The notes beneath the pieces were generated by a model. That model was not told the origin of the DNA, did no database searches, and saw only the letters and a program-made list of their open reading frames with translations. Positions 1 to 7,047 of a DNA stretch of 16,224 bases are shown in pieces; the first letter of the stretch is position 1, and each line of letters opens with the position of its first letter. Made by a program: the position numbers and the translations under genes. The stretch comes from Gemmatimonadaceae bacterium (lineage in GTDB: Bacteria > Gemmatimonadota > Gemmatimonadetes > Gemmatimonadales > Gemmatimonadaceae), in NCBI GenBank assembly GCA_013816695.1, contig JACDDZ010000013.1:1-16224 (forward strand), written 5' to 3'.

Positions 1-708
1 CCCGACGGCAGGTATTTTGGTCCACCGGGGCTTCCCGCCCCAGTAGGGTCGGCTCCGGAAATCGCGCTCAAGCCCTACGACAATGTTCTTATTTTTCGCC
101 AGCCTAACTGGGAGCTGCAGCGGACGGTTATTCTGACCGGCGAAGTTCGCCTGCCTGGGCGCTATTCGCTGCTCAGAAAGAGCGAGAAGTTGTCCGACAT
201 TATTCAGCGTGCCGGCGGACTTACGCCCGAAGCGTATGCTGATGGAATCACCTTCTACCGCTCAAGGGGATCCGTTGGCCGAATTGGTGTGGACCTTCCC
301 GCAGTTCTGGACAATGCGCGCAGCAGAGACAACCTGCTGCTGCAGGATGGCGATTCGGTTTCAATTCCGCGATTCAGCGCAGTTGTTAACGTGACCGGTG
401 CGGTGAATTCGCCGATTGCAGTTACCTATGTACCTGGCCGCACTATTGATTACTACATCCGCGCAGCCGGTGGATCGGCCCGAAACGGTGCAACCAAGTA
501 CGCATACGTGACACAGCCCAATGGAAAGGTGGAGGCAGGCCAGACGCGCTTCCTGATTCCCTATCGTCCAAAGCCAAGACCGGGGAGCACGATTTTCGTT
601 CCCGAGAAGGATCCGAATGACAAGCCATTCGACCTGCTTTCCACCGCCGGATCAATTGCGCAGGTACTTGCAAGCTTCCTGGCAATTTCCATCGCGCTTC
701 GCCGGTAG
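1..708 (+). CDS. Wza-like polysaccharide export protein, SLBB domains (5' end missing)
   Basis: The reading frame is open from the first base, so the start lies outside the window; 235 residues remain, ending at TAG 706-708. What is left contains two SLBB (soluble ligand-binding beta-grasp) repeats. The first is near residues 38-88, with the signature LTGEVRLPGRYSL followed by LSDIIQRAGGLT; the second is near 126-180, with VTGAVNSPIAV followed by a YIRAAGG segment. The protein ends in a hydrophobic helix (about 213-233) and two arginines, placed like the C-terminal membrane helix of Wza. Family knowledge: such proteins form the outer-membrane channel for capsule or exopolysaccharide. The N-terminal poly-export domain and lipoprotein signal would lie upstream. 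A TTG at 190 is only an internal codon of this frame. A strong hairpin follows the stop. Confidence 0.9.
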   Translation, partial: PDGRYFGPPGLPAPVGSAPEIALKPYDNVLIFRQPNWELQRTVILTGEVRLPGRYSLLRKSEKLSDIIQRAGGLTPEAYADGITFYRSRGSVGRIGVDLPAVLDNARSRDNLLLQDGDSVSIPRFSAVVNVTGAVNSPIAVTYVPGRTIDYYIRAAGGSARNGATKYAYVTQPNGKVEAGQTRFLIPYRPKPRPGSTIFVPEKDPNDKPFDLLSTAGSIAQVLASFLAISIALRR

Positions 709-734
709 GAAGTCACTATTTGCCAGCAACAGGT

Positions 735-774
735 CAGCGAGCTGCCGCGCAAGCTGCAGCTCGCTGTTCCTTTT
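735..774 (+). terminator. Intrinsic terminator-like hairpin after the export gene
   Basis: An 11-bp perfect stem pairs 735-745 (CAGCGAGCTGC) with 756-766 (GCAGCTCGCTG) around a 10-base loop. It is followed directly by TTCCTTTT (767-774). It begins 26 bases after the export gene stop codon. This is the best-formed terminator in the window. It ends only two bases before the ATG of the next gene. Confidence 0.75.
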
Positions 775-776
775 AA

Positions 777-1439
777 ATGAACTGGACATACTGGCGCCGG
801 ATGCCGTGGGTCGATTCGCGCGCGAAGTTCGTGGCGCATACACCGGTTGGCGGCCGGCTCCTGGATCTGGGTACCTCTGACGGGTCGACGCTCCGACACT
901 TTTCGGAGTTGCGGCCCGACATCAGGTTCGCTGCGGTTGACCTCAATCGGCCCGAAGCGTTGCCCGCGGAGACCGAGTTCGCCACAGTCAATCTCGAGAA
1001 GGGTCCCCTGCCATGGCCGGACGACACTTTCGACTCCATAACCTGCATGCACCTTATTGAGCACCTCCGAGATTCCAGGGCGCTGTGGAGCGAATGTGCG
1101 CGTGTGCTCAAGCGCGGGGGACGACTGTATGTGGAGACTCCCGGGCCCCTCTCATTGACTGCGAAATCCGTCAGCGGACCGGCCGCCGGCTCTGTAACCA
1201 TGAATTTCTACGACGACCCTACTCACACTTCCATGGTTTCGGTTGCGCGTATGGAGCGGGACGCGAAGGGCGCCGGTCTCACGCCTTCAAAAACCGGAAA
1301 ATCGCGCAACTGGATTTTCGTCCTCCTGTATCCCTTACTTGTGCTGTTGCGTCCCCACACGCGCCCGCGATATGTCGCGAAGCTGCATTGGATGGGATGG
1401 TCCCATTTTATAGTTGCCTTCAAGGACATCGGATCGTGA
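777..1439 (+). CDS. Class I SAM-dependent methyltransferase (Methyltransf_11 type)
   Basis: A 220-residue protein. The glycine-rich SAM-binding motif LLDLGTSDGS is at 28-37, the acidic residue after strand 2 is in AAVDLN (D55), and the post-motif LPWPDDTFDSI is at 78-88, followed by MHLIEHL and LKRGGRLYVETP (111-122). This order is standard for small-molecule and glycan methyltransferases; the acceptor cannot be read from sequence. In this locus, methylation of a sugar or polysaccharide end is a reasonable inference. A hydrophobic stretch at 179-191 could bring it to the membrane. The ATG at 777 has no Shine-Dalgarno and directly follows a terminator-like hairpin; another ATG is at 801, also without a ribosome site. 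It is read in the same direction as the polymer-assembly genes that follow. Confidence 0.85.
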   Translation: MNWTYWRRMPWVDSRAKFVAHTPVGGRLLDLGTSDGSTLRHFSELRPDIRFAAVDLNRPEALPAETEFATVNLEKGPLPWPDDTFDSITCMHLIEHLRDSRALWSECARVLKRGGRLYVETPGPLSLTAKSVSGPAAGSVTMNFYDDPTHTSMVSVARMERDAKGAGLTPSKTGKSRNWIFVLLYPLLVLLRPHTRPRYVAKLHWMGWSHFIVAFKDIGS

Positions 1440-1468
1440 TTTTTTGGGTCGTAAGTGAAGACCTGTGT

Positions 1469-1474
1469 TATCAT
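1469..1474 (+). promoter_or_regulatory. Candidate -10 box before the Wzz-like gene
   Basis: TATCAT matches the sigma-70 -10 consensus at five of six bases and lies 10 bases before the ATG at 1485. The best upstream partner (TTGGGT, 1444-1449) is weak and 19 bases away. If used, transcription would start almost at the ATG and the mRNA would be nearly leaderless, which fits the lack of a Shine-Dalgarno. This is speculative. Confidence 0.2.
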
Positions 1475-1484
1475 TAGCACTCAA

Positions 1485-2561
1485 ATGGCTCAGATAGAAC
1501 GCGCGTCAACGCTAACTGTTGGGACCTGGGTAGCCGGCATTGTCGAGCGGTGGCGGCTTATCCTCAAAGTCATTATCGCGACGGTAGTTGCCGCTGGTAT
1601 CGCGGCTGTAATCATTCCGCCCGTTTATCGTACGAAGGCCTCGTTCGTAGCGAATGCAACGGGTCCGACCAAGCTTGGAGGCGCGCTAAGCTCTGGTGCG
1701 CTCAGCGGTCTTGCGTCGCAGTTCGGCATGCCGAGTGTTGGTGACCCGTCGGAATCTCCGCAGTTCTATTCGGATTTGATTGCGAGTGAAGAGCTGAGAA
1801 GGCGCCTGGTGAATTCCAGGTTTGCGGATCCGCGGACTGATAATCCTCGGGACAGCGCGACTCTCGTTGACATCATGAACATCCGCGGCAAAGATCCGGC
1901 GAGGCGTGTCGAGATTGCGATGAAAATCATGGCCAAGGCCGTACAGGTTTTCTTCGATACCAAAACAAATCTCGTGCGCGTTGAAGTGGACGCTCGGTGG
2001 TCTGGCCTGAGTGCTGCCATCGCGGGACGCACTATCCAGCTGGTTGATGCCTTCAATAAAGAGCAACGCGGCACACGCTCGATGGCGAAGAGGGGGTTTC
2101 TCCAGTCTCGACTTGATAGTGCACGGCTTCAGCTCACACAGGCCGAGGATCGCCAGAAGTATTTCTATGCCCAGAACCGCGGATGCTGCCGGGGCTCGCC
2201 GGAGCTTCTATTCGAGGAATCGCGGCTGAAGAGAAATCTCGACATCGCGACTAACCTCTTCATGACGCTGCAGCAACAGTTTGAGGCGGCCCGTCTCGAC
2301 GCGATCAATGACGCGGCGCTCATCACCGTGGTGGACCGTCCCTTTCCTTCCCGCAAGGCACTCTGGCCTCGCTACTGGCTCCTCGCGGCAAGCTCGCTCG
2401 CGGTCGGAACGATTCTCGGGTTCCTCTTCGCCGGGTGCGCTGTGATCATGGCAGATTGGCGTGCGCGAAACCCGGCTACTGCCGACCAGCTCAGTACGTC
2501 TCTCTCACGCATACCATTCCCCGTCGGACGCCGCCGCCGCCGGGTGGCAGAGAGTGGCTGA
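1485..2561 (+). CDS. Wzz-like chain-length determinant / polysaccharide co-polymerase, no kinase domain
   Basis: A 358-residue inner-membrane protein with Wzz topology. Transmembrane helix 1 is at about 26-44, followed by the VYRTKASFVAN segment typical of Wzz N-terminal domains. A long periplasmic region follows, with a coiled coil at about 196-274 and the GNVR-like SPELLFEESRLKR segment (238-250). Then come VVDRPFPSRK (282-291), the usual run-in to the second membrane helix, and helix 2 (about 298-322). The tail is short and basic (five arginines, 349-353) with no Walker motifs, so this is not a Wzc-type tyrosine kinase. Such proteins control polymer length together with Wzy. I chose the ATG at 1485; a GTG at 1455 would add ten residues and neither has a clear ribosome site. 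The stop overlaps the likely start of the next gene. Confidence 0.85.
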   Translation: MAQIERASTLTVGTWVAGIVERWRLILKVIIATVVAAGIAAVIIPPVYRTKASFVANATGPTKLGGALSSGALSGLASQFGMPSVGDPSESPQFYSDLIASEELRRRLVNSRFADPRTDNPRDSATLVDIMNIRGKDPARRVEIAMKIMAKAVQVFFDTKTNLVRVEVDARWSGLSAAIAGRTIQLVDAFNKEQRGTRSMAKRGFLQSRLDSARLQLTQAEDRQKYFYAQNRGCCRGSPELLFEESRLKRNLDIATNLFMTLQQQFEAARLDAINDAALITVVDRPFPSRKALWPRYWLLAASSLAVGTILGFLFAGCAVIMADWRARNPATADQLSTSLSRIPFPVGRRRRRVAESG

Positions 2562-3921
2562 ACCAGTACTAAGTCGGCGAGTCTTCCCCGCCTTTGCGTG
2601 GGGACTCGCGTTTCATAGTCTGATCATCGCGGCGCTGTACGGACTTTTCAGGTTACCTGTAGGTCTGGTACGGCAGATTGCAGCCTGGAAAGAAGTGCTG
2701 CTCGCCATCCTGCTCGCAGTTATATGTGTCCGCACCATTATGGGAAAAAGTGAGAAGACCCAGATAGCCTGGGCCGACTTCTGGGTTCTCGCGCTTTTCC
2801 TGACGGCGATCTGTTACCTGTTTACAGCAAACCCGCTATTCAATGCGGAACTGCCCGTGCAGGCTCAGGTCATGGGAGTGCGCGACGCTGTTTACTTCAT
2901 GCTCATATACTTTGTGGGCCGAGCGACCCCGGAGATCATTGAATCGGAATCCGGAGCCCGTCGTCTTTACATTCTCATACTTGTGACCTGCATCATTGGA
3001 ATCGTGGAGCGCATTTTTGTGTCTCCTCAAATGCTAGTCGCACTGGGAGTGGCCTCGTACTTCCAGGATTTTCTTGGTGTTTCCGCGTTCACTACGGGAA
3101 ACGAATACGGCCTGCCGCTCAATTACTGGACGTTCATTGCGGGCCGTCCATTTCGGCGGGCAGGGTCGGTCTATCTGAGCGGTCAGGGATTCGCAGTTCC
3201 CTTTCTCCTTTTCTTTCCAATTGCGACGTCATACGTGTTCTGGAGAGCAAAGCGGATTCCGATGCAGGTGTTCGGGTATCTAATCATCTGCACTGCCCTG
3301 TTGATGACATTGACGCGAATGACGATCATGATTTCAGTGATCCAGCTTGTTCTGTTCGTGGCGCTGATGAAGCGCCCTGAATGGGCCGTCGCGGGAATTT
3401 CGGTTATGGGTTTGTTATTCGTTGGCGCGTTCATCATGATTCCGGGCTTCCCCACATTTGTCTGGCAAACGCTATCCTGGCAAGAGGGCAGCAGCGTGTC
3501 ACACTTGAACGACTGGCTGCGTGGTGCTACGGCATTTTTTGAGCGTCCATGGGGTTGGGGGCTGGGGACGGCAGACCAGACAGCGGTTCGAGCCGGATTG
3601 AAATACATCGCGGGTGACAATCTCTTTCTCAAGTACGGCGTCGAGATGGGGGTCGTGGGCCTTCTTTTGCTGATTCTTGTTCTTTACAGCATTGGTCAAA
3701 CCGGACTGACACTGTTTCGGTCAGCGCAGGATGAATCGCGCCAGCGCATGGGTATTGTGCTCTGGCTCGCCAGCGTCGGAATCGCGATTAACGGAATTAC
3801 CGCTGTGGTGTTCAACTCAATTACACTCGGCTGGATCTATTTCTGGATTGCCGGCTCCGGTGTAACTGCGGTGCAGTCGCTCTTGCGCTCCGGGAACGGT
3901 CGCGGGAGTGATGATGGCTGA
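2554..3921 (+). CDS. Wzy/O-antigen-ligase-like polysaccharide polymerase
   Basis: A polytopic membrane protein of about 455 residues with roughly ten or more hydrophobic helices. A large external loop carries the features of the Wzy_C/O-antigen ligase family: an SxSHLNDWLRGATAFFERP stretch, then PWGWGLGT, then GDNLFLKYGVEMG, followed by membrane helices. Family knowledge: such enzymes join undecaprenyl-linked repeat units in the periplasm (Wzy) or ligate chains to lipid A (WaaL). With Wzz just upstream and Wzx nearby, polymerase is the more likely role. The start is uncertain. GTG 2554 overlaps the Wzz stop by 8 bases and gives a normal N terminus; a GTG at 2461 would add 31 residues running across a CGC-repeat tract shared with the Wzz frame. 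Its end overlaps the next gene. Confidence 0.85.
   Translation: MAEPVLSRRVFPAFAWGLAFHSLIIAALYGLFRLPVGLVRQIAAWKEVLLAILLAVICVRTIMGKSEKTQIAWADFWVLALFLTAICYLFTANPLFNAELPVQAQVMGVRDAVYFMLIYFVGRATPEIIESESGARRLYILILVTCIIGIVERIFVSPQMLVALGVASYFQDFLGVSAFTTGNEYGLPLNYWTFIAGRPFRRAGSVYLSGQGFAVPFLLFFPIATSYVFWRAKRIPMQVFGYLIICTALLMTLTRMTIMISVIQLVLFVALMKRPEWAVAGISVMGLLFVGAFIMIPGFPTFVWQTLSWQEGSSVSHLNDWLRGATAFFERPWGWGLGTADQTAVRAGLKYIAGDNLFLKYGVEMGVVGLLLLILVLYSIGQTGLTLFRSAQDESRQRMGIVLWLASVGIAINGITAVVFNSITLGWIYFWIAGSGVTAVQSLLRSGNGRGSDDG
3904..3908 (+). promoter_or_regulatory. Ribosome binding site of the GT2 gene
   Basis: GGGAG lies five bases before ATG 3914, which favours that codon over GTG 3908 and ATG 3911. 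It sits inside the 3' end of the polymerase gene, so the two genes are translationally coupled. Confidence 0.55.
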
Positions 3922-4831
3922 AGAGGCTCCGCAATTTGGTGTAGTACTACTGAACTGGAACAACGCGGATGACACACTCGTTGCCCTGGATTCCCTGGCT
4001 GGCGCCTCTCCTCGTCCGGCTGCCGTTGTAATCGTGGACAGCGCTTCGTTCGACGACAGTCTGGAGCGGATCAGAAACTGGAGCGCTCCCGCTGGCGTTT
4101 CTACCGACTGGCTGACTGTGATCCCTCTTGACGAGAACCGCGGTTTCGCCGGTGGTAATAATGTGGGGATGCAGCATTTGCTTGCTCGCCCTGACCTTAC
4201 TCACCTGCTCCTGCTCAACAACGATGCGATGGTCGAGAGGAACTTTTTCGGCGAGATGGCAAGGGCACTTGAGATGGAACCGGAGGCCGGGCTACTCACG
4301 GGAACCATTTACGAACACCCGGACCGCTCGAAGGTGTGGTATGCTGGCGGCCGCGAGATTCCCTTCCGGGCGCTCATCGAGCATTCGCTGGACGTTCCAT
4401 CCAGCGCCGCCGTGATCGAAACGGAATTTATCAGCGGCTGCGCAATGTTGATCTCACGTGCCGTGGTTCAGGAGATCGGGCTGCTGCCCGAGGTCTATTT
4501 CCCACTGTACTCCGAGGATGCCGAGTACTCCTATCGCGTACGCGGGGCCGGAATGAAAGTGCTCTACGCCCCAGCCGCAACTGTGTTTCACAAGATTGGC
4601 GCAACCGTCGGTCCTGCAAAACGTTCTCCCTACATAATGCGAGCACAGATCCGGCATCGAGTGCTTTACGTGCGCAGGAACTTTCGCGGGGTCAACAGAC
4701 TTGTTGCGTCGCTGTACCTGGTTGCCACAAAACCTGCAAAGGCTATTCTGGAGGTTGTGTCCGGGCGGCCGAGGATGGGTTGGGCGGTATTCGCCGGAAC
4801 GGTTGAGGGATTTCTGCACCGGGATACCTGA
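3914..4831 (+). CDS. Glycosyltransferase family 2, rhamnosyltransferase-like
   Basis: A 305-residue GT-A fold enzyme. Visible motifs are VVLLNWNN (10-17), the nucleotide-binding VDS (41-43), NRGFAGGNNVG (75-85), the DxD-like LNNDA (101-105), SGCAMLI (174-180) and the acidic catalytic loop YSEDAEYSYR (199-208). The NRGFAGGNN plus SEDAEYSYR combination is typical of GT2 enzymes annotated as rhamnosyltransferases, but the donor sugar cannot be fixed from sequence. It should add one sugar to the lipid-linked repeat unit on the cytoplasmic side. A moderately hydrophobic segment around 264-280 may give membrane contact. It overlaps the polymerase gene by 8 bases and its TGA shares a base with the ATG of the next gene (TGATG), so these genes form one translational unit. 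Confidence 0.9.
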   Translation: MAEEAPQFGVVLLNWNNADDTLVALDSLAGASPRPAAVVIVDSASFDDSLERIRNWSAPAGVSTDWLTVIPLDENRGFAGGNNVGMQHLLARPDLTHLLLLNNDAMVERNFFGEMARALEMEPEAGLLTGTIYEHPDRSKVWYAGGREIPFRALIEHSLDVPSSAAVIETEFISGCAMLISRAVVQEIGLLPEVYFPLYSEDAEYSYRVRGAGMKVLYAPAATVFHKIGATVGPAKRSPYIMRAQIRHRVLYVRRNFRGVNRLVASLYLVATKPAKAILEVVSGRPRMGWAVFAGTVEGFLHRDT

Positions 4832-5862
4832 TGCGGGTCGCGCTGGACATGAGCCACGTTCGCCAGACAGATGCTGGAACCGCGCGTTATGCTCGCGGTC
4901 TGTCAGGCGCCTTGCGGGCGCGCAGTGACGTGATTGTAGAAGAAGTTGGTGGAGGTCCGATGATCGGCCGCGGCCTCCGGAAGAAACTTCTCACCGCCGA
5001 GCAAGACCTGCTCTGGTATCCCTACGCGGGCCGCCACGCCGCACGGGTGCTGGACGCGGACATTTATCATTGCCCTGCGTTTCGCGCGCCGGTCACGCGG
5101 GGCCGGCCTGCGCTGGTTGTCACAGTTCACGACCTCGTTTCGCTGCGTTTTCCCCAAACGATGCCGCGCTGGAGCCGGTTCTACACGCGCGCGACACTTC
5201 GTCGTGTGCTCGATTCCGCGGATCTCCTCATCACTCCGTCGGCCGATACTGCCAACGATCTTGAGCAGCTCGCGGGAGTTGGACATGACCGAATCCGTGT
5301 GATCTGGAACGCGGTGGACGATGCATTCTATGCTGAGCCGGCAACGCAGACGATCCTCAACGCGCCCTATGTGCTTTTCGTCGGCACGGCAGAGCCTCGA
5401 AAGAATTTACAGCGACTTGGCAATGCCGTGGAACTGCTGCGTCGCCGCGGGTTGGACTATAAGCTTGTAATTGCAGGCGGCGGAGGCTGGGGCGGCGTCA
5501 ACCTTCCGGGCCCGCACGTCATCCGCCTGGGAAAGCAGACCGACGCCGAACTGCATCGGTTGTATGCGGGGGCTGCCTGCCTTGCACAGGTCTCACTGCA
5601 TGAAGGTTTCGGACTGCCTGTTGCCGAAGCCATGGCCGCCGGTGCTCCGGTTGTTATTTCCGGGGAAGGAGCGCTGCCAGAAGTTGCGGGAGATGCCGCG
5701 GTAAGTGTGGATGCTTACGACGAAGAGTCGATTGCATCCGGCATCGAACGGGCAGTCGCCGAGCGGGACCAATTGGTTACACGTGGCCGAAAACGCGCTG
5801 CGCTGTTCAGGTGGGACGTGAACGCGAATCTCCACGTCGACGCTTACCGAAAAGCGTTGTAA
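4831..5862 (+). CDS. Glycosyltransferase family 4 (GT-B), mannosyltransferase-like
   Basis: A 343-residue GT-B enzyme. The N-terminal domain contains VTVHDLVSLRFP (97-108) and SADLLITPS (129-137). The interdomain NAVDDAF (160-166) and GTAEPRKNL (185-193) segments are typical of GT4. The donor-binding motif SLHEGFGLPVAEAMAAGAPVV is at about 255-275, with the E-x7-E pair at E258 and E266, and LPEVAGDAA follows at 282-290. The best match in pattern is the mannosyltransferase B group of GT4, but the donor is not certain. The ATG overlaps the preceding stop by one base, so it is translated with the GT2 enzyme. The TAA is 11 bases from the stop of the opposing gene and lies in a hairpin shared with it. 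Confidence 0.9.
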   Translation: MRVALDMSHVRQTDAGTARYARGLSGALRARSDVIVEEVGGGPMIGRGLRKKLLTAEQDLLWYPYAGRHAARVLDADIYHCPAFRAPVTRGRPALVVTVHDLVSLRFPQTMPRWSRFYTRATLRRVLDSADLLITPSADTANDLEQLAGVGHDRIRVIWNAVDDAFYAEPATQTILNAPYVLFVGTAEPRKNLQRLGNAVELLRRRGLDYKLVIAGGGGWGGVNLPGPHVIRLGKQTDAELHRLYAGAACLAQVSLHEGFGLPVAEAMAAGAPVVISGEGALPEVAGDAAVSVDAYDEESIASGIERAVAERDQLVTRGRKRAALFRWDVNANLHVDAYRKAL

Positions 5863-5875
5863 CGAAAGCAACGCT
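5850..5875 (-). terminator. Hairpin between convergent genes, terminator-like on the - strand
   Basis: AGCGTTG (5853-5859) pairs perfectly with CAACGCT (5869-5875) around a 9-base loop. The stem includes bases of both stop codons. On the - strand the stem is followed by a four-T run (5850-5853, counting the last stem base). On the + strand no T run follows. It is therefore a short but plausible terminator for the - strand operon, and possibly a weak block in the other direction. Confidence 0.4.
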
Positions 5876-7043
5876 AAGCTGTGCCTGCTACAACCTGACG
5901 GAAGAGCACGTCATACTGGTCTGCAATCTTGGGCCAGGTGTACTCCAGGACAATTCTTTCAGGACCCATGCTCCGCAACCGGCCGACCAGCGCCGGATCT
6001 TCCTCAAACTCCTTCAGCCGACGGGCAACATCGGCAGCGTCCCTTGTGAAGAAGACGCCCGTATCGGCGAGCACTTCCCTGTTAAAGGGAGTATCGAGCG
6101 CGGCAATGCAGTTGCCGTAACCCATAGCCTTGAGGAGCGAGGGGTTTGTGCCTCCAACGGAGTGACCGTGAAGATAGGCGAAGCAGTTGCAATGCAGCTC
6201 CTTGATGACATTCTGGTCGTGAATGTGACCGGTGAAAACCACTGCATCAGTTGCGAGACTGTTCAGGCGACGGTGAAAAGGGCTGTCGTAGTTAGCGCCG
6301 CCGGCGATCACGAGTTTTCTCTTCGTCCCTGACTGGAGGAAGCCCTCTAAAATGAGGTCCGCATGATTCTCGGGGATGAGGCGGCTTGCTATCAGGTAAT
6401 ATCCGTCGGGTGCAACACCGAATTGCTCGATCAGGGACGGGTTAGTGCTGGTCTCGACGTAAGCGCCGTAGGCGATCATCGACGTTTCCTTGCCGAACTC
6501 AGTCACATAGAATTTGCGCATCACTTCCGCATCAGTGATGAGAGCATTGCAGAACCGGATCGCAGAGTGCGCAGCGCTGAGGAAGTAGGCTCGGGCCAGA
6601 CGGCCCCATTTCGCGCGCTTCCAGTCAATTCCATCGACGTTCATCACGACCTTTTTCCCGAAAAACCGGCAGAGGGCCGCGTGGTGTCCCATTCCAACAT
6701 TGACGAAGAAAAAGAGCTGGTAGCGGCCGACTACGAGCGCATGAATTGCCGAAAAAAAGGTCGCCAGGATTCCCGAAAAATTCTTTCCTCCCGGGGCTGG
6801 CACGTAGACCAGGCGAACACCCTTCCACACCGGGCGGCGCAAATGTCGCGGAAAGTGCGCGCGCCGGCAATAAATGGTCACCTCGTGGCCTTTCTCCACC
6901 AGACGTGGCGCGATCTCTCCGAACGCCGTTTCAAAGCCGGTGAAATGCAGCTCCGGCATAGGCATTCCGTACAGTCCGAGCATTCCGATACGAAGACCGC
7001 CGGCGCTTGGAGCGGACGGCGGTTGAGTTGTTGGATTTGACAT
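5874..7043 (-). CDS. Glycosyltransferase, DUF1972/GT4 type
   Basis: A 389-residue GT-B enzyme. The N-terminal part has the DUF1972 layout: LRIGMLGLYGMP, then FTGFETAFGEIAPRLVEKGHEVTIYCR (34-60). Further motifs are NVDGIDWKRAKWG (135-147), RLIPENHADL (221-230) and the strongly characteristic HGHSVGGTNPSLLKAMGYG (292-310) with NREVLADTGVFF (321-332). Proteins of this pattern are commonly annotated as rhamnosyl- or related glycosyltransferases in polysaccharide loci. The usual GlyGly before FETF is replaced here by FTG. The ATG at 7043 is preferred; a GTG sits one codon upstream. No Shine-Dalgarno is seen, but the upstream gene stops four bases before, so coupling is likely. It is the last gene of the - strand block. 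Confidence 0.9.
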   Translation of the reverse strand: MSNPTTQPPSAPSAGGLRIGMLGLYGMPMPELHFTGFETAFGEIAPRLVEKGHEVTIYCRRAHFPRHLRRPVWKGVRLVYVPAPGGKNFSGILATFFSAIHALVVGRYQLFFFVNVGMGHHAALCRFFGKKVVMNVDGIDWKRAKWGRLARAYFLSAAHSAIRFCNALITDAEVMRKFYVTEFGKETSMIAYGAYVETSTNPSLIEQFGVAPDGYYLIASRLIPENHADLILEGFLQSGTKRKLVIAGGANYDSPFHRRLNSLATDAVVFTGHIHDQNVIKELHCNCFAYLHGHSVGGTNPSLLKAMGYGNCIAALDTPFNREVLADTGVFFTRDAADVARRLKEFEEDPALVGRLRSMGPERIVLEYTWPKIADQYDVLFRQVVAGTA

Positions 7044-7047
7044 CACG

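Noticed and set aside
2140..2230. Possible frameshift in Wzz, suggested by an odd Cys-Cys stretch before the GNVR-like segment
   Set aside because: The coiled-coil before it and the SPELLFEESRL segment after it are in the same frame, and helix 2 follows at the right distance.
3551..3567. G-rich tract (runs of 4, 5 and 4 G) that looks like a quadruplex
   Set aside because: Only three long G runs are present, and the bases encode the conserved WGWGLGT peptide of the polymerase, which explains them.
5811..7040. Two open frames of 173 and 225 codons on the + strand opposite the DUF1972 transferase
   Set aside because: No domain motifs, and the first begins inside the GT4 gene in another frame. 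The - strand gene is clearly real.
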